Assembly: GCA_030603695.1 (NCBI GenBank)
Contig: JAUVXF010000011.1
Span: 1-64,000, forward strand
Source: Natronohydrobacter sp.
Lineage (GTDB): Bacteria; Pseudomonadota; Alphaproteobacteria; Rhodobacterales; Rhodobacteraceae
Length of the DNA stretch: 64,000 nt
Direction: 5' to 3'
The notes beneath the pieces were generated by a model that worked only from the letters and a program-made list of their open reading frames with translations, was not told the DNA's origin and did no database searches. Below are positions 27,565-36,800 of this stretch, one piece after another (position 1 is the stretch's first letter; each line of letters starts with the position of its first letter). A program made the position numbers and the translations under genes.

Positions 27565-29082
27565 ATGCGTTTTCTGACCCGCAGCCTGATTGCGCTGTTT
27601 CTTGCGGCCCTGTCGCTGTCTGCCTTGGGATATGCGGGCTATACGCTTGTCAGCGCCATCCAAAGCCGGGCCGAGGCCCCGGCAGGCGGGCCGGGCGCGG
27701 CCGCGCGCGAGCGCGTCTTTACCGTGCGCGCCCTTACAGTCACACCGGGAGAGGTAACGCCGGAACTTGCCGCTTTTGGCGAGGTGCGCGCGCGCCGCTC
27801 GCTGGATTTGCGCGCGCCTGTGGGCGGGCAGGTGCTGGAACTGGCCCAAGGCTTTGAAGACGGCGCCGAGGTGGCGGAAGGCCAGCTTTTGGTGCGCATT
27901 GATCCCGCTGATGCCGAGGCCGCTTTGGCGCTGGCGCAATCAGACACCGCCCGCGCCGAGGCAGAGTTGCGCGATGCCACCCGCGCCATGGTGCTGGCGG
28001 CCGAAGATGTGGCGGCGGCGCAAGCGCAATTTGATCTGCGCGCGCGCGCCTTTGAGCGGCGGCAGGATCTGGCCGCGCGCGGCGTGGCCACAGAGGCCGC
28101 GCTGGAAGAGGCCGAACTGGCGCTTGCCTCTGCCCGTCAGGCTTTGGTCGGGCGCAAGCAGGCCGACGCGCAGGCCGAGGCACGGCGCGATCAGGCCGCC
28201 AATGCGCTGGAGCGCCAGAATATCGCATTGGCAGAGGCCGAGCGGCGCTTGGCCGATACGCGCGTTTATGCCAGCTTTTCCGGCGTCCTGACCAATGTGG
28301 CCACCGTAGAGGGCGGGATTGTCACCCCCAACGAGCGCTTGGCCCAGATCATAGACCCCGCCGCGCTGGAAGTGTCTGTGCGTGTTTCAACCGCGCAATA
28401 TCTGCGCCTGATAGATGAGGCTGGCGAATTGCTGCGCAGCGAGGCCGAAGTGGCGCTGGAAGTGGCAGGGTTTGAAATCATCTCTCCGGGGCGGGTGTTG
28501 CGGTCTTCGGCCACGGTAGAGCAGGGCCAGAGCGGGCGGTTGTTGTTTGTGGAACTGGCCGCACCCCGCGGCTTTCGCCCCGGCGATTTCGTGACAGTGC
28601 GCCTGCAAGAGCCTGCCTTGCGCGATGTGGCCTTGCTGCCAGCCTCGGCTGTCACTGCTGCCGGAAATGTGCTGGCCATCACAGCCGATAACCGGCTGGA
28701 GGCCGTGGCGGTAACAGTTCTGCGCCGGCAGGGCGATAGCGTCATTATTGCCGCCCAAGCGCTTGCCGGGCGCGAGATCGTGCGCGAGATCGGCCCCAGC
28801 CTTGGCACAGGGATTCTGGTGCGCCCCCAGCGCGAAAGCGCCTTGGGCGAAGTGATACCCGATGCCCCCGAAATGGTGGTGCTTGATCCAGAGCACCGCG
28901 CGCGCCTGATTGCGCAGGTTGAAGGCAATGCGCGCATGCCAGAACAGGTGCGCGCGCGCATGCTTGCGCAACTGTCGCAAGCCGAAATCCCCGCAGCCAC
29001 GCTCGAACGGCTGGAAAACGGCGGCGGCGCTGGCCCCGGTGGCGCGGTGCCCCCGCAAATGCCACCCCAAAGCGGGGGCTAA
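27565..29082 (+). CDS. RND efflux periplasmic adaptor (membrane fusion protein)
   Basis: 505 residues. N-terminal signal or anchor (LIALFLAALSLSALGYAGY), a lipoyl half-motif (LRAPVGGQVLELAQGFEDG), a long alanine-rich coiled-coil hairpin at ~105-225, then the second lipoyl half (ASFSGVLTNVATVEGG) and beta-barrel. It links the inner-membrane pump to an outer-membrane channel. The RND permease follows after three bases. Confidence 0.9.
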   Translation: MRFLTRSLIALFLAALSLSALGYAGYTLVSAIQSRAEAPAGGPGAAARERVFTVRALTVTPGEVTPELAAFGEVRARRSLDLRAPVGGQVLELAQGFEDGAEVAEGQLLVRIDPADAEAALALAQSDTARAEAELRDATRAMVLAAEDVAAAQAQFDLRARAFERRQDLAARGVATEAALEEAELALASARQALVGRKQADAQAEARRDQAANALERQNIALAEAERRLADTRVYASFSGVLTNVATVEGGIVTPNERLAQIIDPAALEVSVRVSTAQYLRLIDEAGELLRSEAEVALEVAGFEIISPGRVLRSSATVEQGQSGRLLFVELAAPRGFRPGDFVTVRLQEPALRDVALLPASAVTAAGNVLAITADNRLEAVAVTVLRRQGDSVIIAAQALAGREIVREIGPSLGTGILVRPQRESALGEVIPDAPEMVVLDPEHRARLIAQVEGNARMPEQVRARMLAQLSQAEIPAATLERLENGGGAGPGGAVPPQMPPQSGG

Positions 29083-29085
29083 GGC

Positions 29086-32000
29086 ATGGCCGCTATTCGC
29101 ACCACCAAAGACCGTCTGGCCGTGCAGGCGCTGGGCCTGTTTCGCTACTTCACCCGCCACAAAACCGCCGCCAATCTGCTGCTCGTGGTCATGCTGGTGG
29201 CGGGGCTTGCGGCAATCCCGCAAATGCGCGCGCAGTTCTTCCCCGATGTGGTGGTCGATAATGTCTCTGTCGATATCCGCTGGCCGGGGGCGGGGGCGGA
29301 AGATGTGGACGGGGCCATTGTGCAACTGGTCGGCCCCGCATTGCAGGCGGTGGAGGGGGTAAGCCAAGTTACAGCCCAATCACGCGAGGGCCGCGCTAGT
29401 TTTACCATCGAATTTGAAACTGGCTGGGATATGGCGCGCGGCAGTGCCGATGTGCAAACCGCGCTCGATATCGTTGGCAACCTGCCCGAAGATGCCGAAG
29501 ACCCCGTGACGCGGCGCTCCAACTGGGCGGATCGGGTGACGAATGTGGTGGTCACTGGGCCTGTTGCCGTAGAACAGCTGGCCCGCTTTGCGGATGAATT
29601 TGCCGCACGGCTTTATGATGCGGGCATTACCCGCACCACGATTCGCGGCGTGGCCAGCGCCGAGGTGCTGGTAGAGGTTCCCACCCGCAACCTGATTGCC
29701 CATGATGTGACAATGGCCGAGATTGCGCAGGCCATCCGCAGCACAGTGAATACCGATCCCTCGGGCGAGGTATCTTCTGGCATATCGCGCGTGCGCACCG
29801 GCGCAGAGGCCCGCAGCGCGCAGGAGATTGCGCAAATCGCGCTGCGCAGCCGCCCCGATGGCAGCGTTTTGCGCATTGGCGATATCGCCGATCTGCACAC
29901 CGGCGGGATAGATCGCGACCGCGCTTTCTGGGTGGGCGATAACCCCGCCATCAGTTTGCGGGTAGATCGCTCTGAACGCGGCGATGCCATTGCCATTCAG
30001 GCCCGCGTGCAAGTGCTGGCCGAAGAGATGAACCGCAATCTGCCCGCAGGCACCAAGATAGAACTGGTCTCGACACGGGCAGAATTCATCTCCGGGCGGA
30101 TCGCAATCTTGTTGAAAAACGGCATTATGGGGCTGGCGCTGGTTGTGGTGCTGCTGTTCCTGTTTTTGAACGCGCGCACGGCGTTTTGGGTGGCGGCGGG
30201 TATTCCGGCGGCCATGCTGGCCGCGATTGCTGTCATGTATCTGATGGGCCTCAGCTTCAATATGATCTCGCTATTTGCGCTAATCATCACGCTGGGGATT
30301 GTGGTGGATGATGCCATCGTGGTGGGAGAGCATGCCGATTACCGCGCGCGCGAATTGGGCGAAACCCCGGCGCAGGCAGCGGAGAATGCCGCCACCCGCA
30401 TGGCCCAGCCGGTTTTTGCCGCCACTGTCACCACAATTCTGGCCTTTGGTGCGCTGATTGTGGTGGGGGGGCGGTTTGGAACGCTGATCGCCGATATTCC
30501 GCTGACGGTGATTGCGGTGCTTGTGGCCTCACTGGTGGAATGTTTCCTGATCCTGCCGAACCATATGTATCACGCCATTGCCAACGGGCTGAAAGAACGC
30601 TGGTATGATTGGCCCTCGCGGCAGGTGAACAGGGGCTTTCGCTGGTTCCGTGAAACGCTGTTTCGCCCGGTGATGGGCTTTGTTGTGGCCGCGCGTTATC
30701 CGGTTGTGGCAGGGTTGATAGCGCTTTTGACAGTGCAAGCCGCCCATATTGTGCGGGGCGATTTGCCGTTTCGTTTTTTCAACCCGCCCGAACAAGGCTC
30801 TGTCACCGGCAATATCGTGATGACAGACGGGGCCAGCCGCGAAGATACCCGCGAGATGCTGCGCGAATTGCAGCGCGCGACAGAGGCGCTGGGGCTATCC
30901 CTGACGGGCGAAAACGGCACAAACCCTGTGCTGTTTGCCATGACGGAACTGGGCGGGCATGCGGGCCGCCCCTTGGCTTCGGCAGAGAACAAGGATGGCG
31001 ATTTGCTGGGCGCCATTTCGATTGATCTGGTCGATGCCGATTTGCGCAACCTGTCATCCTTTGCCTTCGCATCTGCCCTGCAAGACGAGGTGCGCGCCCA
31101 TCCCCGGCTGGAAGAACTGAGTTTCCGGTCTTGGGGCACCGGGCCGGGTGGCGATAGCCTGTCTGTGGATCTTAGTGGCGGCGATGCAGAGACGTTGAAG
31201 GCAGCCTCTGACGCGCTGCGTGCAGCACTTGTGCCCTTCCCCGAAATTACCGGGCTGGAAGACAATCTGCCCTATGACAAGCAAGAACTCTTGCTGGAAC
31301 TGACACCGCAGGGGCAGGCGCTGGGCTTCACTGTGGACGGGTTGTCACGCGATTTGCGCAACCGCCTGTCAGGCATAGAGGCCGCAACCTTCCCCGATGG
31401 GCTGCGCACTGGGCGCATTCGTGTGGAAGTGCCACAATCCGAACGCGGCGCGGATTTTCTGGACAGCATGATGATGCGCACCGCCACGGGCGTATATGTG
31501 CCTTTGGGGGATATTGTCGCGGTGTCGGAACGGCAGGGATTTGCCAGCATCCGGCGCGAAAACGGGCTGCGTGTAGTAACAGTCACAGGCGATCTGTCAG
31601 AGGATGACCCGGCGCGCGCGCGCGAAATTACCCGCCTGCTGACCGAACGCATCCTGCCCGATCTGGAGGCCGATTTCGGGATCGCCACGCGCCTTTCGGG
31701 ACAGGCAGAGCAAGAGCGCGAATTCCTGTCAGATGCCGTTATCGGGGTGGGGATTTGCCTGATCCTGATTTACCTCACATTGGCTTGGGTCTTTGCCAGC
31801 TGGCTGCGCCCGCTGGTGGTGATGGCGGTGATTCCCTTTGGGCTGATCGGGGTGATTTATGGCCATCTCAGCTGGGGCATCGCCTTGTCGATGTTCTCTA
31901 TCGTTGGGGTGATGGGGATGATCGGGATCATCATCAACGATTCCATCGTGCTGGTGACAACGGTTGATCAATATGCGCGGGATCGGGGGCTGTTGCCGTC

Positions 32001-32493
32001 AATCATTGATGCGACCTGTGATCGTTTGCGCCCTGTGCTGCTGACAACCCTGACCACGGTTCTGGGCCTGACGCCCTTGCTGTTCGAGCGTTCCACCCAA
32101 GCCGAATTCCTGAAACCCACCGTGATCACGCTGGTTTACGGGCTGGGCTTTGGCATGTTCATCGTGCTGCTTCTGGTGCCCGCGGTGCTGGCCATTGGCC
32201 ATGACATGCGCCAGCAAATCACATCGCTGCGGCGCGCTTTGGTGCAGCCATCACGCGGGCTGGCGCTTTTGCCCATGGGGGCGGGCGTGGCGCTGCTGGG
32301 CTGGTTTGCGGCAACCATTGGCGCGGTGCTTGCCTTTGGGGCGCTGCCGGGGGGGCTGGGGGGCTTTGCGGCCAGCCCCATGCAAGGGGCTTTGGTGCTG
32401 TTTTTGGGTGGCGCCGGTCTGGGCCTGCTGGCGGTATGGGTTTTGGGGGCGCTGATCTTGTGGCGCGGGGCCAATAAAGGGCAAGGCGCTTAG
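29086..32493 (+). CDS. RND-family efflux permease
   Basis: 1135 residues of the HAE1/AcrB type. The proton-relay helix 4 reads GIVVDDAIVVGEHAD, and two repeats of membrane-porter-membrane order are visible (helix 1 near residue 30, helix 7 near 545). Unlike most relatives, ~85 residues follow helix 12 and hold two more hydrophobic segments (~1062-1085 and ~1101-1126). No outer-membrane channel gene is near. Substrate unknown. Confidence 0.93.
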   Translation: MAAIRTTKDRLAVQALGLFRYFTRHKTAANLLLVVMLVAGLAAIPQMRAQFFPDVVVDNVSVDIRWPGAGAEDVDGAIVQLVGPALQAVEGVSQVTAQSREGRASFTIEFETGWDMARGSADVQTALDIVGNLPEDAEDPVTRRSNWADRVTNVVVTGPVAVEQLARFADEFAARLYDAGITRTTIRGVASAEVLVEVPTRNLIAHDVTMAEIAQAIRSTVNTDPSGEVSSGISRVRTGAEARSAQEIAQIALRSRPDGSVLRIGDIADLHTGGIDRDRAFWVGDNPAISLRVDRSERGDAIAIQARVQVLAEEMNRNLPAGTKIELVSTRAEFISGRIAILLKNGIMGLALVVVLLFLFLNARTAFWVAAGIPAAMLAAIAVMYLMGLSFNMISLFALIITLGIVVDDAIVVGEHADYRARELGETPAQAAENAATRMAQPVFAATVTTILAFGALIVVGGRFGTLIADIPLTVIAVLVASLVECFLILPNHMYHAIANGLKERWYDWPSRQVNRGFRWFRETLFRPVMGFVVAARYPVVAGLIALLTVQAAHIVRGDLPFRFFNPPEQGSVTGNIVMTDGASREDTREMLRELQRATEALGLSLTGENGTNPVLFAMTELGGHAGRPLASAENKDGDLLGAISIDLVDADLRNLSSFAFASALQDEVRAHPRLEELSFRSWGTGPGGDSLSVDLSGGDAETLKAASDALRAALVPFPEITGLEDNLPYDKQELLLELTPQGQALGFTVDGLSRDLRNRLSGIEAATFPDGLRTGRIRVEVPQSERGADFLDSMMMRTATGVYVPLGDIVAVSERQGFASIRRENGLRVVTVTGDLSEDDPARAREITRLLTERILPDLEADFGIATRLSGQAEQEREFLSDAVIGVGICLILIYLTLAWVFASWLRPLVVMAVIPFGLIGVIYGHLSWGIALSMFSIVGVMGMIGIIINDSIVLVTTVDQYARDRGLLPSIIDATCDRLRPVLLTTLTTVLGLTPLLFERSTQAEFLKPTVITLVYGLGFGMFIVLLLVPAVLAIGHDMRQQITSLRRALVQPSRGLALLPMGAGVALLGWFAATIGAVLAFGALPGGLGGFAASPMQGALVLFLGGAGLGLLAVWVLGALILWRGANKGQGA

Positions 32494-32613
32494 CGTGTCG
32501 CGGTCATGCGCCCCACTCTCACCTTGGAGGGTGGCATCCATCACGCTTTTCCAACCAATGCCGCAGGCGAAACCGGCAAGGCTGCATCCAACCAGATGCA
32601 CAACGCCAAAGGC

Positions 32614-33450
32614 TTAGTTGGGAAAGCTGCACCCTTGATGCTGGACAACGCCATTTTCGCTGACAAGGCTGATGCGCACGCGGGATCGGTCAATCGCCTC
32701 TCCGGCAGAGGGGCGCAAAAAAGCGTGGCCAGTGATCGTATCGCCCACCCGCTGCGAGGGCATGGCGCGGTTGCGTATTGTGCTGCCCTGCAATTCCACA
32801 AGTGCAAATTCCGTAGCCCCTTGCGGCGGCACTGTCATGCTGGCGCTAAGCCGCAGGCCCTTTCTTTCAGGTGTGATGGTGCAGGATACAGCTTGCAGGC
32901 CAGCGCCTTGGGCAGGGCGGGGGCGCTGGGTCAGGGCGGTGGCGATCATGCCATCTGGCATGCCGCTGTCATTGAGGTTCAGTTGCAGCGCCAGTTCCAC
33001 CGGAATGCAGATATCATCGCAGACCCCTAGCGACAGGGTGGCATCCAGCACCATGGGCAACCCTTTTTCCAAAGGGGTCAACTCTATCGGCAAGATGATT
33101 TCATCATCATATCCAATGCTGGAAACACCCAATTTCGTGAACAGCCGGGGTTCGGGCCAGTGAATGCGCGCAGCCGCCACATTGCGCGAGGCCGACCAAT
33201 CCAGGCGTGGCACAATGCCGCTTTCGCCGGGATGGCGCCAATAGGTAATCCACTCTCCCGCCAGCCGGATATGCAATGCGGCCATATGCGTGCCCGCCTC
33301 GGTTTGCCAACCGGGGCGCATCCGCGCATCCATGATTTCGGCAATACGCGGGTTTTGCGCACTGGCCTTGGCTGGCAGGAAAAGGCCCGGCGCAAGCAGC
33401 GCGGCAAGCGTCAGAAATGTTGGAGCAAGGCGTCTGATAAAACATGTCAT
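32614..33450 (-). CDS. Periplasmic DsbD N-terminal-domain protein
   Basis: 278 residues. Signal peptide (LTLAALLAPGLFLPAKASAQ), then a DsbD-alpha/ScsB-like domain with the redox pair in LGVCDDICIPVEL. The membrane (beta) and thioredoxin (gamma) domains of DsbD are absent, so it must receive electrons from another protein or act as a chaperone. The start at 33450 gives a clean signal; longer frames upstream lack one. Divergent from yqgE. Confidence 0.85.
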   Translation of the reverse strand: MTCFIRRLAPTFLTLAALLAPGLFLPAKASAQNPRIAEIMDARMRPGWQTEAGTHMAALHIRLAGEWITYWRHPGESGIVPRLDWSASRNVAAARIHWPEPRLFTKLGVSSIGYDDEIILPIELTPLEKGLPMVLDATLSLGVCDDICIPVELALQLNLNDSGMPDGMIATALTQRPRPAQGAGLQAVSCTITPERKGLRLSASMTVPPQGATEFALVELQGSTIRNRAMPSQRVGDTITGHAFLRPSAGEAIDRSRVRISLVSENGVVQHQGCSFPN

Positions 33451-33605
33451 GCCTGCTGTGATTGCCTGTGGCGCGCAGGAAGGAAAGTAACAAGGGCGCG
33501 ACTTTTCGGCGCTGTGACCGGATTGCGTCAGTTCTTCCCATCCGATCCCCTTGGCAAGACAGGCCAAGGCGGGCATGTTGGCCCTGACGCAACCCATGGG
33601 CGATA

Positions 33606-34184
33606 ATGACACAGCTTACCGGCCAATTCCTGATTGCCACCCCTTCCATGCCCGATATCCGATTCGCGCATTCCGTTGTCTTGCTGTGCGCGCATTCGGA
33701 TCAGGGCGCGATGGGGATCATCATCAACAAGCCAATGCCGGATTTGCGCTTGCCCACATTGCTGACCCATCTGGATATCACCCGCGCGGGCGCGGCAGCC
33801 GGGCTGGGCGGCGATAGCCCGGATTTGCCTGTGCATTTTGGCGGCCCGGTCGAAACCTCGCGCGGGTTTGTGCTGCATTCGCCTGATTTCTTCGGCACAG
33901 AGGGCAGTATGACAATTGGCGACGGGCTTGTTCTGAGCACCTCTGTTGAAGTGCTCTCGGAGATGGCGCGCGGGCAGGGGCCGGGGAAGGCGCTGGTGGC
34001 GCTAGGCTATTCCGGCTGGGGGCCGCAGCAGTTGGAGCAGGAAATTCAGGCCGGTGGCTGGTTATTGGCGCAGGCCACAGCGCAACTGCTATTTGCCACC
34101 GAGGACGCGCGCAAATGGGGTGCAGCGCTGGCACAGATCGGGGTTGATCCGCGCATGCTGTCAGGCGCGACAGGTCACGCCTGA
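33606..34184 (+). CDS. yqgE: UPF0301 (YqgE) family protein
   Basis: 192 residues with the family pattern: GQFLIATPSM at the start, GAMGIIINKPM, HFGGPVETSRGFVLHS and GYSGWGPQQLEQEI. Cytoplasmic, function still undefined. Convergent with ftsY; the two ends overlap by ten bases. Confidence 0.93.
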   Translation: MTQLTGQFLIATPSMPDIRFAHSVVLLCAHSDQGAMGIIINKPMPDLRLPTLLTHLDITRAGAAAGLGGDSPDLPVHFGGPVETSRGFVLHSPDFFGTEGSMTIGDGLVLSTSVEVLSEMARGQGPGKALVALGYSGWGPQQLEQEIQAGGWLLAQATAQLLFATEDARKWGAALAQIGVDPRMLSGATGHA

Positions 34185-35209
34185 AAATCGGCACCCACAA
34201 GGGCGGCGGCAAATTCCTCTGGGTCAAAGGGTTGCAGATCGTCAATCTGCTCTCCCACGCCAATGGCATGGATGGGCAGGCCAAAGCGATCCGCCAGCGC
34301 CACAAGCACACCGCCGCGCGCCGTGCCATCCAGCTTGGTCATCACCAGCCCCGATACATCGGCCAGCTTGCGAAAGATTTCGACCTGATTCAGGGCGTTC
34401 TGCCCGGTTGTGGCATCCAGCACCAACAGCGTGTTATGCGGCGCGTCTGGATCAAGCTTGCGCAGCACGCGCAGGATTTTGGCCAATTCCTCCATCAGAT
34501 CGGTGCGGTTTTGCAGCCGTCCGGCGGTGTCTATCATCAGCAGATCAACGCCTTCGGCCTTGGCGCGCGCCAGCGCATCATAGGCAAGGCTTGCGGGGTC
34601 AGAGCCTTCGGGCGCTGTCATCACTGGCACACCTGCGCGCGTGCCCCAGATTTGCAACTGCTCTACCGCGGCGGCGCGGAAAGTATCGCCTGCCGCGATC
34701 ATTACCGATTTGCCTGCCGCGCGGAACTGGCTGGCCAGTTTGCCAATGGTCGTGGTCTTGCCCGCGCCATTCACCCCCACCACAAGCACCACTTGCGGGC
34801 GGGCGGGATAAAGCGGCAGGGGGCGGGCGACAGGTTCCATGATCCGGGCGATTTCTTGTGCCAGCGCGGATTTTATCTCGCGCACTGACATTTTGCGCCC
34901 AAACCGCCCTTCGGCCAGATTGGCGCAAACCCGCATGGCTGTTTCCACGCCCATATCAGCCTGAACAAGCAGGTCTTCAAGGCTTTCCAGCATTGCATCA
35001 TCCAGCACGCGGCGTGGGCTGTCATCACGCCCCAGCATCCGCCCCAGAAGGCCGGGTTTCGGGGTGTCGGGCTGCGGTTCGGGCGCGGTATCCGGGGTGG
35101 GCTGTGGCGCGGGGCTGTCTGCGCCCTCATCCACCAGCGCCTCCAGCCCCTCATCCAGCTTGGACGAGGCGCGAAACATGCGCTCTTTCATCTTTTTGAA
35201 AAACGACAT
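34175..35209 (-). CDS. ftsY: Signal recognition particle receptor FtsY
   Basis: 344 residues. A short acidic/proline-rich A region (TPDTAPEPQPDTPKPG), then the NG GTPase: GVNGAGKTTTIGKL, DTAGRLQN and TKLDGTARGG. It docks SRP-ribosome complexes at the membrane. The start MSFFKKMKERMF gives the usual amphipathic N-terminus. Confidence 0.96.
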   Translation of the reverse strand: MSFFKKMKERMFRASSKLDEGLEALVDEGADSPAPQPTPDTAPEPQPDTPKPGLLGRMLGRDDSPRRVLDDAMLESLEDLLVQADMGVETAMRVCANLAEGRFGRKMSVREIKSALAQEIARIMEPVARPLPLYPARPQVVLVVGVNGAGKTTTIGKLASQFRAAGKSVMIAAGDTFRAAAVEQLQIWGTRAGVPVMTAPEGSDPASLAYDALARAKAEGVDLLMIDTAGRLQNRTDLMEELAKILRVLRKLDPDAPHNTLLVLDATTGQNALNQVEIFRKLADVSGLVMTKLDGTARGGVLVALADRFGLPIHAIGVGEQIDDLQPFDPEEFAAALVGADFQA

Positions 35210-35349
35210 GCGCTAACCCTTTGCCTGATCCCGGTTTGCCCCAAAGCCAGAGCTATCCGATCTGCGCGCCATTGAAAAGCGGCCTGCGGCCTATGCGCGG
35301 GCCGCGTTTGCGTGATAGGGTTGCGCCATTGCTTCGGATTTTTCAGATC

Positions 35350-36390
35350 ATGCCTGTTTTGCCCTTTTTTATTACCGCGATTGTTCCTGTTTTGCTGCTG
35401 GCCCTTGTGGGGATTGCCGGGGGGATATGGGTTTGGGCGGCACTGGCCTATCTGTCTGTCATAGCCTTTCTGGCGGATGAGCTGGTCACATCGCCCCTTG
35501 CCGTGACAGACCCGGAGCAGGGTGAAATTGGCGCAAATGCGCTGTCCTGCGCGCTGGCTGGCGCGCATTTCGTGCTTCTCGCCGTGGCGGTGTTGGCCAT
35601 ATCCGGGGCGACAGGTTTGGGTGCTGGCGCTCAAGTGGCGGCTTTCGCGGCATTTGGCCTGTATTTCGGGCAGGTGAGCATTGCCAACGCGCATGAACTG
35701 ATCCACCGCAGCAATCGCGGCCTGTTCGGCCTTGGGAAATGGGTGTTCATCTCGCTTCTTTATGGGCATGTGACAACCACGCACAGGTTGCTGCATCACC
35801 CCCATGTGGCCACGCCAAAAGACCCGAATTTCCCGCCTTTGGGCCTTAGCTTTTATCGCTATCTGCCCCGCAGCCTGTGGGGCAATCTGCGCGAGGGCTA
35901 CCGGATAGAGGCCGCGCGTGCGGCGCGCACAGGGCGGGCCAACCCCTACCGCATGTATCTGGGCGGTGCGCTGGCCATGCTGGCGCTGGCCTATGCCTTA
36001 GCGGGCTGGGGCGGGGTGGGGGCGCTCGTGGCGCTGGGGGCCTATGCGCAGGTGCAACATGCCATGGTGGATTACCTCCAGCATTACGGTTTGGCGCGCG
36101 CGTGCCTGCCCGATGGCCGCTATGCGCCCCAAGGCCCGCAGCATAGCTGGAACAGCCCGCATTGGTTCACCTCTCTCATGGCGGTGAATGTGACGCGACA
36201 CTCCGATCATCACGCCCATCCCGCCCGCATCTATCCTGCCTTGCGTCTTGAACCGGGTATGCCCTGCCTGCCCTATAGCCTGCCTGCCATGGGTGTGATT
36301 GCGCTATTCCCTCGCTTGTGGTTCAAGATTATGGATAAACGGGTGCAAGACGCCCTCGCCCATGCTGAAGGAGAGCGCCCATGCGTATGA
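35350..36390 (+). CDS. AlkB-like membrane hydroxylase/desaturase
   Basis: 346 residues, four to six hydrophobic segments, with the three histidine boxes of the alkane-monooxygenase family: HELIHR, HHPHVATPKDPN and NVTRHSDHHAHP. These bind a di-iron centre that oxidises a lipid or alkane with O2. The substrate is unknown. The start is uncertain (no good ribosome site; an ATG at 35293 is possible). The next gene overlaps by ten bases. Confidence 0.85.
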   Translation: MPVLPFFITAIVPVLLLALVGIAGGIWVWAALAYLSVIAFLADELVTSPLAVTDPEQGEIGANALSCALAGAHFVLLAVAVLAISGATGLGAGAQVAAFAAFGLYFGQVSIANAHELIHRSNRGLFGLGKWVFISLLYGHVTTTHRLLHHPHVATPKDPNFPPLGLSFYRYLPRSLWGNLREGYRIEAARAARTGRANPYRMYLGGALAMLALAYALAGWGGVGALVALGAYAQVQHAMVDYLQHYGLARACLPDGRYAPQGPQHSWNSPHWFTSLMAVNVTRHSDHHAHPARIYPALRLEPGMPCLPYSLPAMGVIALFPRLWFKIMDKRVQDALAHAEGERPCV

Positions 36391-36782
36391 TTGCCGGCCT
36401 TGCCCTGATTGCCTGCCTTGGCAATCAGGCTCTTGCCCAAGTGCCGATGACAACTGAGGAATTTGATGCCTATGTCACAGGCCAGACCCTGACATTCGGC
36501 TTTGCGGGCGAAGCTTACGGCATAGAAGAATTCCGCCCCGGCCGCCGCACAACATGGGCATTCATCGGCGATGAATGCCGCGAGGGGCGCTGGTTTGCCC
36601 GAGATGAGCAGATTTGCTTCACCTATGACGACAGCACCACCGAAGAACATTGCTGGATATTCTGGCAGGGCGAAAACGGGCTGAATGCGCGGTTCATGGG
36701 CGAAGGCGCCAGCACAGAACTATATGAAGTGCAGCGCAGTTCCCGCCCGCTGATCTGCCCCGGCCCGGAAGTGGGGGTATAG
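36381..36782 (+). CDS. Small secreted protein coupled to the AlkB-like gene
   Basis: 133 residues. Signal peptide (MIAGLALIACLGNQALAQ). The mature part has four cysteines (DEC, QIC, EHC, LIC) that could form two disulfides, and a DDSTTEEHCWIFWQGE segment. No family recognised. A good AAGGAG site and a ten-base overlap with the upstream gene indicate cotranslation. Confidence 0.75.
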   Translation: MRMIAGLALIACLGNQALAQVPMTTEEFDAYVTGQTLTFGFAGEAYGIEEFRPGRRTTWAFIGDECREGRWFARDEQICFTYDDSTTEEHCWIFWQGENGLNARFMGEGASTELYEVQRSSRPLICPGPEVGV

Positions 36783-36800
36783 CCGGCCCTTGGCCGCCCC

